This document shows, in pieces, positions 30,935-39,281 of a stretch of 52,720 nt of DNA; positions within the stretch are counted from its first letter, which is position 1, and every line of letters starts with the position of its first letter. The DNA comes from Candidatus Blautia stercoripullorum (GTDB lineage Bacteria; Bacillota; Clostridia; Lachnospirales; Lachnospiraceae). The position numbers and the translations under genes are program-made. The notes below the pieces were generated by a model, which was given only the letters and a program-made list of their open reading frames with translations, had not been told where the DNA came from and ran no database searches. Location of the stretch: assembly GCA_019120545.1 (NCBI GenBank), contig DWUX01000216.1, forward strand, positions 1-52,720, given 5' to 3'.

Positions 30935-31593
30935 TTATACCCCACTCCCCATACGGTTTCAATATAATCCTGATCCGCTACAGCCCGGATTTTATTTCGT
31001 ATCCTGCGGATATGCTCCATAATAATACTGTTATCTCCTTCTCCGTCTATTCCTCGTACTTTTTCATAAATCTGTTCTCTGCTGAAAACCTGGCCCGGAT
31101 TCATGGATAAAAACTCTACGATATCAAATTCTGTTTTCGTCAGCCGTATCTCTTGTCCCTGATAACGGATCTGCCGCTGGCTGTAGGAAATAGAAAGCCC
31201 TCTTTCCTGCTCTTTTTGTTCCGCACTCCTCTTTTCTCTGCGCAGATGAGCCATAACTCTGGCTCCAAGCTCTTCTATACTGAAGGGTTTTACAATATAA
31301 TCGTCCCCTCCCATGAGAAAACCGTTGATCCGGTCCTGTTCTTCCACTCTGGCCGTCAGAAACAGGATGGGACAATTCACCTTCTCCCGTATCTGCCTGC
31401 ACACCTCCAGTCCGTCTATATCCGGGAGGCTGATATCCAAAAGAATCAGATCCGGCTGCTCCCCTAGAGCCAGCCTTACGGCTTCCTCCCCTGTGCCGGC
31501 TGTCAGTACCTGATACTCCTGTATTTCAAAATAATCTTTCAATAGCCAGCGGATGCCTTCCTCATCATCTACAATTAAAAGTCTGTATTCCAT
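30922..31593 (-). CDS. OmpR/PhoB-family response regulator
   Basis: A 223-residue regulator. The receiver domain has DDEE at residues 9-12, phosphoacceptor Asp in LILLDISLPDIDGLEV (about residue 52) and Lys in VKPFSIEELGARV. The winged-helix DNA-binding domain is RLTKTEFDIVEFLSMNPGQV followed by RRIRNKI and VWGVGYKW. It is the first gene of the RR-HK-ABC-ASST cluster. Upstream, the repeats at 31692-31708 (11-bp period) match the geometry of OmpR-type binding sites, suggesting autoregulation. Confidence 0.94.
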   Translation of the reverse strand: MEYRLLIVDDEEGIRWLLKDYFEIQEYQVLTAGTGEEAVRLALGEQPDLILLDISLPDIDGLEVCRQIREKVNCPILFLTARVEEQDRINGFLMGGDDYIVKPFSIEELGARVMAHLRREKRSAEQKEQERGLSISYSQRQIRYQGQEIRLTKTEFDIVEFLSMNPGQVFSREQIYEKVRGIDGEGDNSIIMEHIRRIRNKIRAVADQDYIETVWGVGYKWIG

Positions 31594-31617
31594 TTTTTCA
31601 CCCTCTTAAAATGCAGA

Positions 31618-31660
31618 CAGCTGCCAAAGGGCTGACATTTCTGAAACCTTTTGGCAGCTG
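31618..31660. other. Hairpin in the leader of the response-regulator operon
   Basis: CAGCTGCCAAAGG at 31618-31630 pairs with CCTTTTGGCAGCTG at 31647-31660 (one bulge). It lies 25 bases upstream of the regulator start codon. No T-run follows on either strand. It could stabilise the mRNA 5' end or restrict translation. Confidence 0.55.
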
Positions 31661-31691
31661 CCTGAAAATCTTTATTATTATAACGCAAAAT

Positions 31692-31708
31692 TCTCTACGA
31701 AATCTCTA
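31692..31708 (-). promoter_or_regulatory. Direct repeat with 11-bp period, likely OmpR-type operator
   Basis: TAGAGA occurs at 31703-31708 and 31692-31697 on the minus strand (period 11). A TATAAT -10-like box follows about ten bases downstream (near 31678-31683) before the response-regulator gene. Confidence 0.45.
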
Positions 31709-31830
31709 TATTTTAATATTTGCTCTGTTTCTTAAATTATGATTTCTTACTATACGCCGTCTTTTTTCCGTGATAAAATGGACTGGAGAAAAAATCCGAA
31801 TCAAACCTGTGAAAAAGGAGAAACAGATCC

Positions 31831-32766
31831 ATGAAAATCGTATTTTTAGACGCCAATACTCTGGGAGAGGACATTGATTATACACCATTCGAAGAATTGG
31901 GAGAAGTGGTAAAATATCCCTTTTCCACCTCTGAAGAAGTTTTTCAGCGTTCTAAGGACGCGGATATCCTTGTGATCAATAAGATCCAGATCAACGAAAA
32001 AACCATCTCTTCTGCAAAGAGACTAAAGCTTGTCTGTGTCACCGGTACAGGCACCAATAACCTTGATAAAGATTATCTGGCCCGCCGTGGTATCCAATGG
32101 AGAAACGTAGCCGGATATTCAACAGAATCCGTGGCCCAGCATACCTTCGCTATGCTTTTCTATCTGCTGGAAGGCCTTCGCTATTATGATGATTATGTAA
32201 AAGAAGGCCGTTATGTCAACGACCGGGAGTTTACCCATTTCAGCCATACCTTCCATGAACTCCAGGGTATGACCTGGGGAATCCTGGGACTTGGAGCCAT
32301 TGGCCGGAGAGTGGCAGACATTGCCGGAATGTTCGGCGCCAAAGTAATCTACTATTCTGCTTCCGGGGCTTCTGCCCAGGAAGGATACTGCCAGGTAGAC
32401 TTTGACACTCTATTAAAAGAGGCGGATATCCTGTCCGTCCATGCGCCGCTGAACCAGTATACAGAAGGACTTATGGATCAAAAGGCCTTTCATAAAATGA
32501 AGTCTTCCGCTATCTTCCTTAATCTGGGAAGAGGGCCTATTGTCCGGGAAGCCGACCTTGTCAAAGCACTGAATGAAGGAGAAATCCAGGCCGCCGGTCT
32601 GGACGTACTGTCCGGCGAGCCTATGGCAGCAGACAGTCCCTTCCTCTCGGTTAAAGATAAAAGCCGTCTGCTGATCACCCCTCACGTTGCCTGGGCTGCA
32701 GTAGAGGCAAGGCAGAGATTGATGAAGATCATTGCCGGCCAGATCAAAGATTTTTTTAAACTATAG
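31831..32766 (+). CDS. D-isomer-specific 2-hydroxyacid dehydrogenase
   Basis: A 311-residue NAD-dependent dehydrogenase, most like glycerate dehydrogenase (HprA). The NAD-binding loop is GLGAIGRRVADIAGMFGAKV (about residues 150-169). The substrate arginine sits in NLGRGPIVREADLV, the catalytic Glu in VLSGEP, and His in TPHVAWAAVEARQRL. All catalytic residues are present. It is a single gene followed by a strong terminator. AAAAAGGAG lies upstream of the ATG. It probably reduces hydroxypyruvate or a related 2-oxoacid; the specificity is not certain. Confidence 0.93.
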   Translation: MKIVFLDANTLGEDIDYTPFEELGEVVKYPFSTSEEVFQRSKDADILVINKIQINEKTISSAKRLKLVCVTGTGTNNLDKDYLARRGIQWRNVAGYSTESVAQHTFAMLFYLLEGLRYYDDYVKEGRYVNDREFTHFSHTFHELQGMTWGILGLGAIGRRVADIAGMFGAKVIYYSASGASAQEGYCQVDFDTLLKEADILSVHAPLNQYTEGLMDQKAFHKMKSSAIFLNLGRGPIVREADLVKALNEGEIQAAGLDVLSGEPMAADSPFLSVKDKSRLLITPHVAWAAVEARQRLMKIIAGQIKDFFKL

Positions 32767-32786
32767 TCCGCCGCTTACAGTCTCGT

Positions 32787-32845
32787 AAAAAATCCCGTTT
32801 CTTCTCTGCAGACACTCTGCAAGAGAAAAAACGGGATTTTATAAT
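32787..32845. terminator. Bidirectional terminator
   Basis: AAAATCCCGTTT at 32789-32800 and AAACGGGATTTT at 32829-32840, with a smaller inner stem. T-runs follow on both strands. It ends the dehydrogenase gene and, from the other side, the YccF remnant. Confidence 0.85.
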
Positions 32846-32846
32846 T

Positions 32847-33090
<244 letters not shown>

Positions 33091-33103
33091 TTTTATTCCT
33101 CCT

Positions 33104-33526
33104 CTACCACTGTTTCCTGAGTTTTTCCAAAAGTTCTTCTACCAGCTGGATCCCGTCTTCCACATCCTCCCGGGTATTCTGGATCCTGGAGTATACCAGA
33201 TAATCGGAAACCGGATCATCAAAGAAAAAATCCGCAAAGGAAAGGAAACTTCCGATCTCCATTCTCAGATCCAGGGACACGGGAACGTCTTTCAGTTCCC
33301 TTTGAAAGCTTTCCAGATCCTTCTTTGCCCGGGTGATCAGCCCTGCGGCTGTTTCCATCCTGGAGTGCTTCATAAATCCTGAAAAAACTCCTCCCCCGAA
33401 AAGATCCAGAAGTCCCCAGTTTTTTGCGCTGTTTAAAGTATCTCTGAGGGTATAGAGGCTTTCCAAAGCTCTCTCTCCTGCTGTCTCTGCCTGTCTTAAT
33501 TCTTGTTTTACTAATCTTTCTGTCAT
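33104..33526 (-). CDS. Helical protein of unknown function under a Mn2+ riboswitch
   Basis: A 140-residue protein predicted to be mostly helical and soluble. The stretch ERALESLYTLRDTLNSAKNW is followed by a Gly-rich LLDLFGGGVFSGFMKHSRME (about residues 39-58), then charged helices and an amphipathic C-terminus ending VEELLEKLRKQW. No membrane segment or known catalytic motif is seen. GGAG precedes the ATG by eight bases. It is the first gene after a yybP-ykoY riboswitch and is paired with a YccF gene (now broken), so a role in metal or membrane homeostasis is possible; this is inference. Confidence 0.8.
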   Translation of the reverse strand: MTERLVKQELRQAETAGERALESLYTLRDTLNSAKNWGLLDLFGGGVFSGFMKHSRMETAAGLITRAKKDLESFQRELKDVPVSLDLRMEIGSFLSFADFFFDDPVSDYLVYSRIQNTREDVEDGIQLVEELLEKLRKQW

Positions 33527-33590
33527 TTTTCTCGCTCCTTCTCATCTGCAAGTTTCTGTGACAGATGTCCGGAGTATTCTGTTTTTATGA

Positions 33591-33637
33591 TAAAAGAAAA
33601 AGACTTTTATCATGGCATCTGCCACAATAAAAGTCTT
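33591..33637 (-). terminator. Riboswitch-controlled terminator
   Basis: On the minus strand AAGACTTTTAT and ATAAAAGTCTT form an 11-bp core stem followed by a T-rich run. The 5' arm overlaps the last conserved bases of the yybP-ykoY aptamer, the usual arrangement for metal-dependent antitermination. Confidence 0.8.
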
Positions 33638-33728
33638 GCTATCTCATTTGCTACGGGCGCCTCTCGACACCGGTTGACGATTACAAAACCATCCTTTTGG
33701 GATGTTCAGCTACTCCCTTTCCATTGCT
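33628..33728 (-). promoter_or_regulatory. yybP-ykoY (manganese) riboswitch
   Basis: The minus strand carries the conserved aptamer parts in order: GGGAGTAGC, ATCGTCAAC in the middle and TAGCAAGACTTT at the 3' side, with P1 pairing of AAAG and CTTT. This matches the yybP-ykoY aptamer, known to bind Mn2+. It lies between a strong promoter (33736-33764) and a terminator, upstream of the unknown gene at 33104-33526. The call was made by eye; no covariance model was run. Confidence 0.88.
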
Positions 33729-33735
33729 TGCATCA

Positions 33736-33764
33736 AATTTAGCATATACAGAACTTTCTGTCAA
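33736..33764 (-). promoter_or_regulatory. Promoter of the riboswitch operon
   Basis: Minus-strand TTGACA (33759-33764), 17-bp spacer, extended -10 TGC-TAAATT (33736-33741). Transcription would begin about at the 5' edge of the aptamer. Confidence 0.8.
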
Positions 33765-33860
33765 GGGATTGTGAGCATCTTTTCTGGTTTTTCTTAAGAA
33801 TCCGGCTCATGCACAAAGGAAGGATATCAGTCTATAACCTATAAAACCGGAATATCTAAA

Positions 33861-34607
33861 TCACATAAGATTGATATCAATTTTTTTAAGCTTCTCATAC
33901 AAAGCTTCTATATCCGTAGGTTTTTCCTGTATATGATCCATTTCTTTCCTGATTTCCAGCATAGTCTCATCTACATGAGCAATCTCATCTGCACACTCCT
34001 TCAGACGGGCGATCACTTTTTCTGCATGATCTACATTTTTCTTATACTTGATCTGGTGTTCCAGACTCGCCCAGAAATCCATGGCAATAGTTCTGATCTG
34101 TACTTCCGCCTTTATTTCCTTTGTTGACTCAGCAAAAAAGATAGGAACGCTTACGATCAAATGAAGACTTCGATAGCCGTTAGGCTTTGGATTCTTAATA
34201 TAATCCTTTTTCCTGATCAGTTGAATATCATCCTGTTTTGTCAGGGCATCCGCCAGAAGATAAATATCGTCAATATAAGAACATATCACTCGGATCCCTG
34301 CAATATCATTCAAACTGTTCTCTATATTTTCCCGTGTAGGCGGCAGTCCTATCTTGGCCATCTTCTGCAGAATACTCGTCTGACTTTTCAGACGGGTTTC
34401 AATAGTATTGATAGGATTTCTTTTATATCTGACCTCAAATTCTGTGTCCAGGACTTCAAACTTTGTATTGATCTCCTTAATCGCACAGGCATATCCCATC
34501 ATAAGTTCCTTATAGTCCAGAACACCGTCAAGCAGATTCATGGCCTGCCCCATGATGATATTCTTTCCGACTTTTTCCGGCATCTGAAGCCATTTTTTTT
34601 CTTCCAT
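33861..34607 (-). CDS. Small alarmone synthetase, (p)ppGpp synthetase (RelQ/SasB-like)
   Basis: A 248-residue RelA/SpoT-type synthetase without hydrolase or regulatory domains. It transfers pyrophosphate from ATP to GDP or GTP to make alarmones. Signatures are EVRYKRNPINTIETRLKS, DIAGIRVICSYIDDIYLLA with the Mg-binding Asp, PKPNGYRSLHLIVSVP, and the catalytic EVQIRTIAMDFWASLEHQI. The ATG at 34607 has GGAGG five bases upstream; a longer in-frame reading to 34685 is not supported. It has its own promoter at 34657-34685. Confidence 0.93.
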   Translation of the reverse strand: MEEKKWLQMPEKVGKNIIMGQAMNLLDGVLDYKELMMGYACAIKEINTKFEVLDTEFEVRYKRNPINTIETRLKSQTSILQKMAKIGLPPTRENIENSLNDIAGIRVICSYIDDIYLLADALTKQDDIQLIRKKDYIKNPKPNGYRSLHLIVSVPIFFAESTKEIKAEVQIRTIAMDFWASLEHQIKYKKNVDHAEKVIARLKECADEIAHVDETMLEIRKEMDHIQEKPTDIEALYEKLKKIDINLM

Positions 34608-34656
34608 AGTTACCTCCGTTCCGGCAATATACGTTCTGTCTCTGTATTCTATCACT

Positions 34657-34685
34657 ATTTTAACGGATGGAAGACAAAGACACAA
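34657..34685 (-). promoter_or_regulatory. Promoter of the alarmone synthetase gene
   Basis: Minus-strand -35 TTGTGT (34680-34685), 17-bp spacer, -10 TAAAAT (34657-34662). Confidence 0.55.
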
Positions 34686-34771
34686 TTAAAATACTCTAAA
34701 AAAATATAAACAATGTTGATACCAGATTAGATAAATTCTGTCCTATTTTTTCTATAATACAAGAACCCCTT

Positions 34772-34882
34772 TCAGGATTCTCTTTTCTTAAAAGCATAAT
34801 AGATCATCTGGATCACAGGCAAAACAGAAATCCCCACTCTCACCAGATAGAGGGCAAAATGACTGATACCTTTCCGTTTCAT
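34772..34882 (-). CDS. Possible 36-residue small membrane protein
   Basis: The ORF reads MKRKGISHFALYLVRVGISV and ends with a hydrophobic stretch (LPVIQMIYYAF) plus a basic tail, like a single-span membrane peptide. Just upstream, after the aldo/keto reductase stop, a strong AAAGGAGGGGAGG precedes a GTG that opens an 8-codon frame whose stop overlaps this ATG (ATGA). Either the short frame couples translation to this ORF, or an A-run length change broke one longer frame. Reality as a gene is uncertain. Confidence 0.4.
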   Translation of the reverse strand: MKRKGISHFALYLVRVGISVLPVIQMIYYAFKKRES

Positions 34883-34921
34883 CTTTTTAGCAGTTTTTTC
34901 TTCACTGCGCCTCCCCTCCTT

Positions 34922-36064
34922 TTACCGAAATAATTCTTTCGCCTTCTCCATTCTTTCAACCACATGCACCCCGAATGGACATCTCTCTTCACAGCCGCCG
35001 CAGCCGATGCAGTCCTCTGCATTTGCAGACAGTCCTTCATAGTGAGCCCGGAGACTGGCCGGAATTTCTTTCTGCATCACCGCCAGATCGTAAAGCTTAT
35101 TTACCATGGCAATATCGATCTGAGCAGGGCATGGAGCGCAGTGGCCGCAGTAGGTGCACTGTCCCGAATAGGCATGATGAGGGGCTTTTGCCAGAACTGT
35201 TGCATAGTCTTTCTCTTCTTCCGTAGCGTTCTCATAGCCGGCAGCTTCTTTTACATGTTCCGGAGTATCGCAGCCGGTAAGTATGCTGGCCACAGCCGGT
35301 CTGGTCAGAGCGTAATGGATACACTGGACCGGCGTCAGGGCTACGCCGAAAGGAGAGGTCTTGGAAGAAAACAGTCTTCCTCCGGCATAACCTTTCATAA
35401 CGGTTATACCCACTCCCTGCTGCTCGCAGATCCGGTACAGCTCTGCTCTCTCCGGGTCAATGCCCCCCAGACTTTCTTCATAGTTCTCCGCAAAATATGT
35501 ATTCAGATCTTCACTTGCCGGAAGAAGATCAAAGGCCGGATTAATACTGAACAGAAGCATTTCGATTTCTCCGCTTAAGGCCGCCAGCTTTGCCACTCTG
35601 GGATTGTGGGTACTCATGCCGATATGGCGGATGATCCCTTTTTTCTTCTGCTCCTTCACATAAGCCAGAAATTCTCCTTCCATGATTCTGTGAAACTCTG
35701 CTTCTTCATCTACAAAATGGATCATGCCCAGATCTATATAATCCGTCTGCAGCCGTGTCAGCAGGTCTGAAAATGCCTCTTTTACCTTGTCCATCTCTCT
35801 GGTACGGACATACTGGCCATCCTGCCATGTAGAACCGAAATGTCCCTGGATGATCCATTTCTCCCGTTTCCCCTTCAATGCTTTTCCGATATTTGTGCGC
35901 ACATTCGGCTCAGACATCCAGCAGTCCAGAATGTTGATCCCATAGTCTTCACAGCAGTCAATGACTGCCTTTACTTCTTCTTCGTTGTGACGTTCCAGCC
36001 ATTCGGCTCCAAGGCCGATCTCGCTGACTTTCAGTCCTGTTTTTCCCAGTTCTCTGTATCTCAT
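34922..36064 (-). CDS. Aldo/keto reductase with C-terminal 4Fe-4S ferredoxin domain
   Basis: A 380-residue protein. The N-terminal aldo/keto reductase barrel (residues 1 to about 280) contains MRYRELGKTGLKVSEIGLGA. The usual tetrad is altered: CCEDYGINILDCWMSEPN replaces the canonical Asp/Tyr region, and the Lys and His sites appear as WIIQGHFG and HFVDEEAE. The C-terminus has ferredoxin-type cysteines: CTYCGHCAPCP and CIGCGGCEERCPFG, enough for 4Fe-4S clusters. Such iron-sulfur aldo/keto reductases are frequent in anaerobic Bacillota and may couple to ferredoxin. The substrate is unknown. Confidence 0.9.
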   Translation of the reverse strand: MRYRELGKTGLKVSEIGLGAEWLERHNEEEVKAVIDCCEDYGINILDCWMSEPNVRTNIGKALKGKREKWIIQGHFGSTWQDGQYVRTREMDKVKEAFSDLLTRLQTDYIDLGMIHFVDEEAEFHRIMEGEFLAYVKEQKKKGIIRHIGMSTHNPRVAKLAALSGEIEMLLFSINPAFDLLPASEDLNTYFAENYEESLGGIDPERAELYRICEQQGVGITVMKGYAGGRLFSSKTSPFGVALTPVQCIHYALTRPAVASILTGCDTPEHVKEAAGYENATEEEKDYATVLAKAPHHAYSGQCTYCGHCAPCPAQIDIAMVNKLYDLAVMQKEIPASLRAHYEGLSANAEDCIGCGGCEERCPFGVHVVERMEKAKELFR

Positions 36065-36085
36065 TGTAATACCTCCATCTTACAA

Positions 36086-36241
36086 TCATGCTTTTTTGAA
36101 GCATGTCATCACTTCTTTATTTGGAATTGATACGTATCCGTTTTCGTAGTTCAAAAATCCATAGACGACCATAGCTGAGAATATCTCATTTTTCGTCCGG
36201 AGATTCATAGATGTGGCCGCATATTCTCTTACTTTTTTTCT
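36086..36241 (-). pseudogene. C-terminal fragment of an AAA-ATPase-like/DUF1703 protein
   Basis: On the minus strand about 50 codons read KKVREYAATSMNLRTKNEIF and then SAMVVYGFLNYENG, VSIPNKEVMTCFKKA, ending at 36086. This matches an internal part of the predicted AAA-ATPase/PD-(D/E)XK family (PF09820/PF08011). Both ends of the gene are missing. The fragment begins right after the terminator at 36250-36283, so nothing seems to transcribe it. Confidence 0.65.
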
Positions 36242-36249
36242 GCAGAATA

Positions 36250-36283
36250 GAAAATCGCCTATACTAAAGTATAGACGATTTTC
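36250..36283. terminator. Terminator after the GH36-like pseudogene
   Basis: GAAAATCG-C-CTATAC and GTATAG-A-CGATTTTC form a 15-bp stem with one mismatch and a 4-base loop. T-rich flanks occur on both strands. Confidence 0.8.
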
Positions 36284-36327
36284 CTGCTTTTCACAACAAT
36301 ATCCTTTAACAAGAGTTCTATCATCTT

Positions 36328-37824
36328 TCAGTCAAAAGTCAGAGTTAAAATAAGCTTAAACGGCTTTTCCGGCAGCTCAACTATAAATACTTTTTCCTTC
36401 TCATCTGTTTTTCCCCTAAACTCCTGACCATTCACCAGAATTTTCTGTGGCTTTTTCCCGGATATCCATCCTACCCTTCCAGATTCTCCCAGTATCACAG
36501 TGACTCTGTTGCTGCTTTCGTATATATTTTCCACTGCTGTAAATCCTGCATATTTATCCAAAAGTCCCAGGCAGGCGCCATTTTCACCTTCCGGGAGAAT
36601 GACATACCAGCCAAAACCATCCGGCTCCATGGTTCCTTCATATTTTTCATTCCGGTCAAGGGAAAAAGCTTTCTTGCTGAAATAGTCATAAACCCGGTAA
36701 GTATGAGCAACTTCCAGATCGAGAATATCCCCTGGGCAGAAAGAAAAGGGCTGCATCCGGTCTGTGAGATTAAACACTGCCATTCCTCCGGCCTTTTTAT
36801 CGCCATAGGAAGCTATATTATGAAGCTTCAGAACGCCCTCCTTCATAGGATCTGAAAAAATGCAGTCCTGGGCAGGTTTTGCAGAACGGTCCATCATCAG
36901 GATCTTGCCATTCTGATAAGTAAGAGGCTTCAAAATTTCCGGGTCAGTAGCCCCCGGCTTATCACTGACATATACCGGTCCTCCGCTGACGGCTCTCAGC
37001 AGGCTGTGTTTCACGGCATCCTTGTGCATAGTCCAGAACATATCCCAGTCACAGCAGTACAGCTCGTTATGATACAGGGCATTGTATGCGTTCTGGAGAA
37101 GATGTTCCGCAAATCCGCCTTCTTCTTTGTCCGGCACAAAGTCGTCGCTGTTTCTGGAAACGGCAGTTGCCGGCCTTGCCAGGATATTTTCCATCGCCAT
37201 TCCCATACAGTTAATGACCCCTCCGTCCATGCGGGAAGCGCCGCTCTCCAGAGCTTCATTCATTCCCCGTACAGCCTGGGCCAGAGACAGATCATTTTCA
37301 AAATACCAGGTAGCCGAACTCTGTCCGTCTACCTTTACAAAGCTGATACCCTGGCGGTTCAGCAGCTCGTACCAGTCACGGTAAAATTTTTCTCCTGTCA
37401 CAGGGCTTGGAACCAGCTTGCCGCTCACTGTCTGATACAGATAGGGGGCTTCTCTCCGGGCCAGCGGGCTTTCCGGGACAATGCCTCCCCAGAATCCTCC
37501 CAGGGCATGCCAGACGCCCATCCACCGTATCCCGTTATTTTCTTTCAGCTCTTCTGTCATCTTCCGGAAACCTTCGGGAAATTTTTTCCGGTCCGGAGCA
37601 AAATCAGCCAGAAGCTCTTCCTTGTCATCCATGGTCATCCAGCCGTCATCGATCATCATCCATTTTACCGGGACATGTTTTTCAGAGAGTTCTTCCGCTT
37701 TGCGCCGGATTCCCTTTTCGCTGACTTCTCTGTAAAAGGCATCCCAGCTGCACCAGCCCAGATACCGGAACATTTCCGGGATCCGACGTTCTTCCCGGAT
37801 CCGGATCCCTTTATAATCCGCGAT
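36328..37824 (-). pseudogene. GH36/raffinose-synthase (Sip1)-like glycosidase, 5'-truncated
   Basis: The frame encodes the catalytic barrel and C-terminal sheet of a raffinose-synthase-family glycosidase: FRYLGWCSWDAFY, MMIDDGW, the nucleophile Asp in FVKVDGQ, the acid/base region SRNSDDFVPD, and CDWDMFWTMH. Normal members have an extra N-terminal beta-sandwich of about 200 residues before this point; here the frame runs back only to 37824 and meets a stop at 37825-37827. The first ATG (37773) lies inside the conserved barrel start. The missing 5' part abuts the Tn916-like remnant at about 37830, so insertion or a later deletion removed it. Activity is unlikely. Confidence 0.8.
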
Positions 37825-37843
37825 TCATACAAATGCCTTATGT

Positions 37844-38275
37844 ATGGCTTTGTACAAAGAGGAAGCTTTCGATATAAGATACAAAGGCTCTTCTAAAGAA
37901 CTGATTCCTCCCAGGTCTGCGGTCATATCCAGGCAGAGACCCTCTTTCGTTCCGCCGGATATCAATTTGTATACCTTGAACTGGATATGTAAAACTGTTC
38001 TTGAGCTTCCCAAGGAATATCAAGAGGAGCTTCCCACGCTCTTACAATATTTTGATGATATTTATGCGATCCTCTATGCTTCCAGTAAAATCCAATATTA
38101 TGAGCATTGCAATAATATGGCGGACGTTGCAAGGGCATATCTGAAAGATGTTCCCTGGTTTTCGGGCCTCCCGGAAAATGTAAAGCAGTACTTTGATTAT
38201 GAAGGGTTTGGGGAACAGCTTCAATCAGAAAGCAGATATGTATTAGGGGAAAACGGAAGCTTCTGTTTTTCATAG
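37844..38275 (+). CDS. ArdA-like antirestriction protein with distinct N-terminus
   Basis: A 143-residue ORF. From about residue 52 it aligns with the C-terminal half of ArdA: LELPKEYQEELPTLLQYFDD, then NMADVARAYLKD, GLPENVKQYFDYEGFGEQL and a Gly-X-Phe ending. ArdA mimics B-form DNA and blocks type I restriction enzymes. The first 50 residues (RYKGSSKELIPPRSAVISRQ) do not look like the N-terminal ArdA domain. There is no clear ribosome-binding site, so it may be a fusion made at the deletion edge. Confidence 0.6.
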   Translation: MALYKEEAFDIRYKGSSKELIPPRSAVISRQRPSFVPPDINLYTLNWICKTVLELPKEYQEELPTLLQYFDDIYAILYASSKIQYYEHCNNMADVARAYLKDVPWFSGLPENVKQYFDYEGFGEQLQSESRYVLGENGSFCFS

Positions 38276-38290
38276 AAAGAAGTGCTTCTT

Positions 38291-38479
38291 ATGATTGATA
38301 TGCAGGTCTATATTGCTAATCTGGGAAAGTATAACGAAGGGGAGCTTGTCGGAGCCTGGTTCACACCGCCTGTTGATTATGAAGAAATAGCAGAACAAAT
38401 CGGGTTAAATGAAGAATACGAAGAATATGCAATCCATGATTATGAGCTTCCTTTTACCGAAGATGAGGTAATCGAATGA
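38291..38479 (+). pseudogene. ardA: ArdA antirestriction protein, truncated after 62 residues
   Basis: The ATG at 38291 opens MIDMQVYIANLGKYNEGELV, followed by YEEYAIHDYELPFTEDE, the N-terminal third of Tn916 ArdA (normally about 166 residues). It then stops at 38479, where the sequence switches to orf15. The TGA overlaps the orf15 ATG (ATGA at 38476-38479), which is a by-product of the deletion. AAGAAG is the only ribosome-binding-like sequence. It should not be functional. Confidence 0.85.
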
Positions 38480-39281
38480 CAAAAACTTTTAAAAAATCCC
38501 TTCCCATTTTCCTATTTCTTCCTTTTGCATTGCCGCCGCTACTCTCCTGTTTTTCCTAACCGGAAGGGCGGTACAAGCCGCAGGCCTAGTGGATAATACG
38601 ATAGATTCCTACCACTTGTATTCCAAATATCCTTTGGAAAATTATCAATTAGATTTCTATGTAGACAACTCCTGGAGCTGGCTTCCCTGGAATTGGGGAG
38701 ACGGGATCGGAAAACAATGCTACCGGATATGTGATCCAGCAGGCCTATAAACTGGATTTCATTGACGATATGGCAGATAGTGTCGGACAAGGTATCCAAA
38801 AACTTGCCGGAATCACCAGAAATGGATTTTCAAGTAGCGGTTTCTATGTCGGTTTCCTTCTTCTTTTGATCCTGGCTGTTGGTATCTATGTTGCCTATGC
38901 AGGACTTATCAAACGGGAAATAAACAAAGCTGTCCACGCTGTCGTGAATTTTCTTGTTATTTTCCTGTTATCCTCCTGCTTTATCGCCTATGCTCCTAAT
39001 ACTATAAAAATGGTAAATGAATTTTCTTCTGATATCAGCACTGCCGCCCTTGATTTAGGGACAGGATTAATCGCCCCGGATTCCGAAAGTGAGGACAGTG
39101 TGAGCCTAATAAGAGATACCTTGTTTTCTATCCAGGTAAGGCAGCCATGGCTTCTGCTACAGTTTGGAAGCAGTAACATAGAAGAGCTTGGAGAAGACCG
39201 TGTGGAAGCTCTGCTGTCAATCAGCCCAGCCCTGAATGATGGAAAAGACCGGGAAAATGCTGTAAAGGCGGAAGCGGTAAA
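38476..39281 (+). pseudogene. Tn916 orf15 (VirB6/TrbL-like conjugation protein) remnant
   Basis: Three pieces in different frames. ATG 38476 gives MTKTFKKSLPIFLF then stops. Another frame has LLFFLTGRAVQAAGLVDNTI and LYSKYPLENYQLDFYVDNSW, up to GDGIGK. After a deletion near 38715 (one membrane segment lost) it continues NATGYVIQQAYKLDFIDDMA for about 180 residues, through FSSDISTAALDLGTGLIAPD and QPWLLLQFGSSNIEELG. The C-terminal two thirds, with the main membrane domain, are deleted and joined to orf14 at about 39280. This was a polytopic transfer-channel protein. Confidence 0.88.

Noticed and set aside
33640-33730. Structured sequence considered as a tRNA or 6S-like RNA
   Set aside because: Order and identity of conserved blocks fit the yybP-ykoY riboswitch much better.
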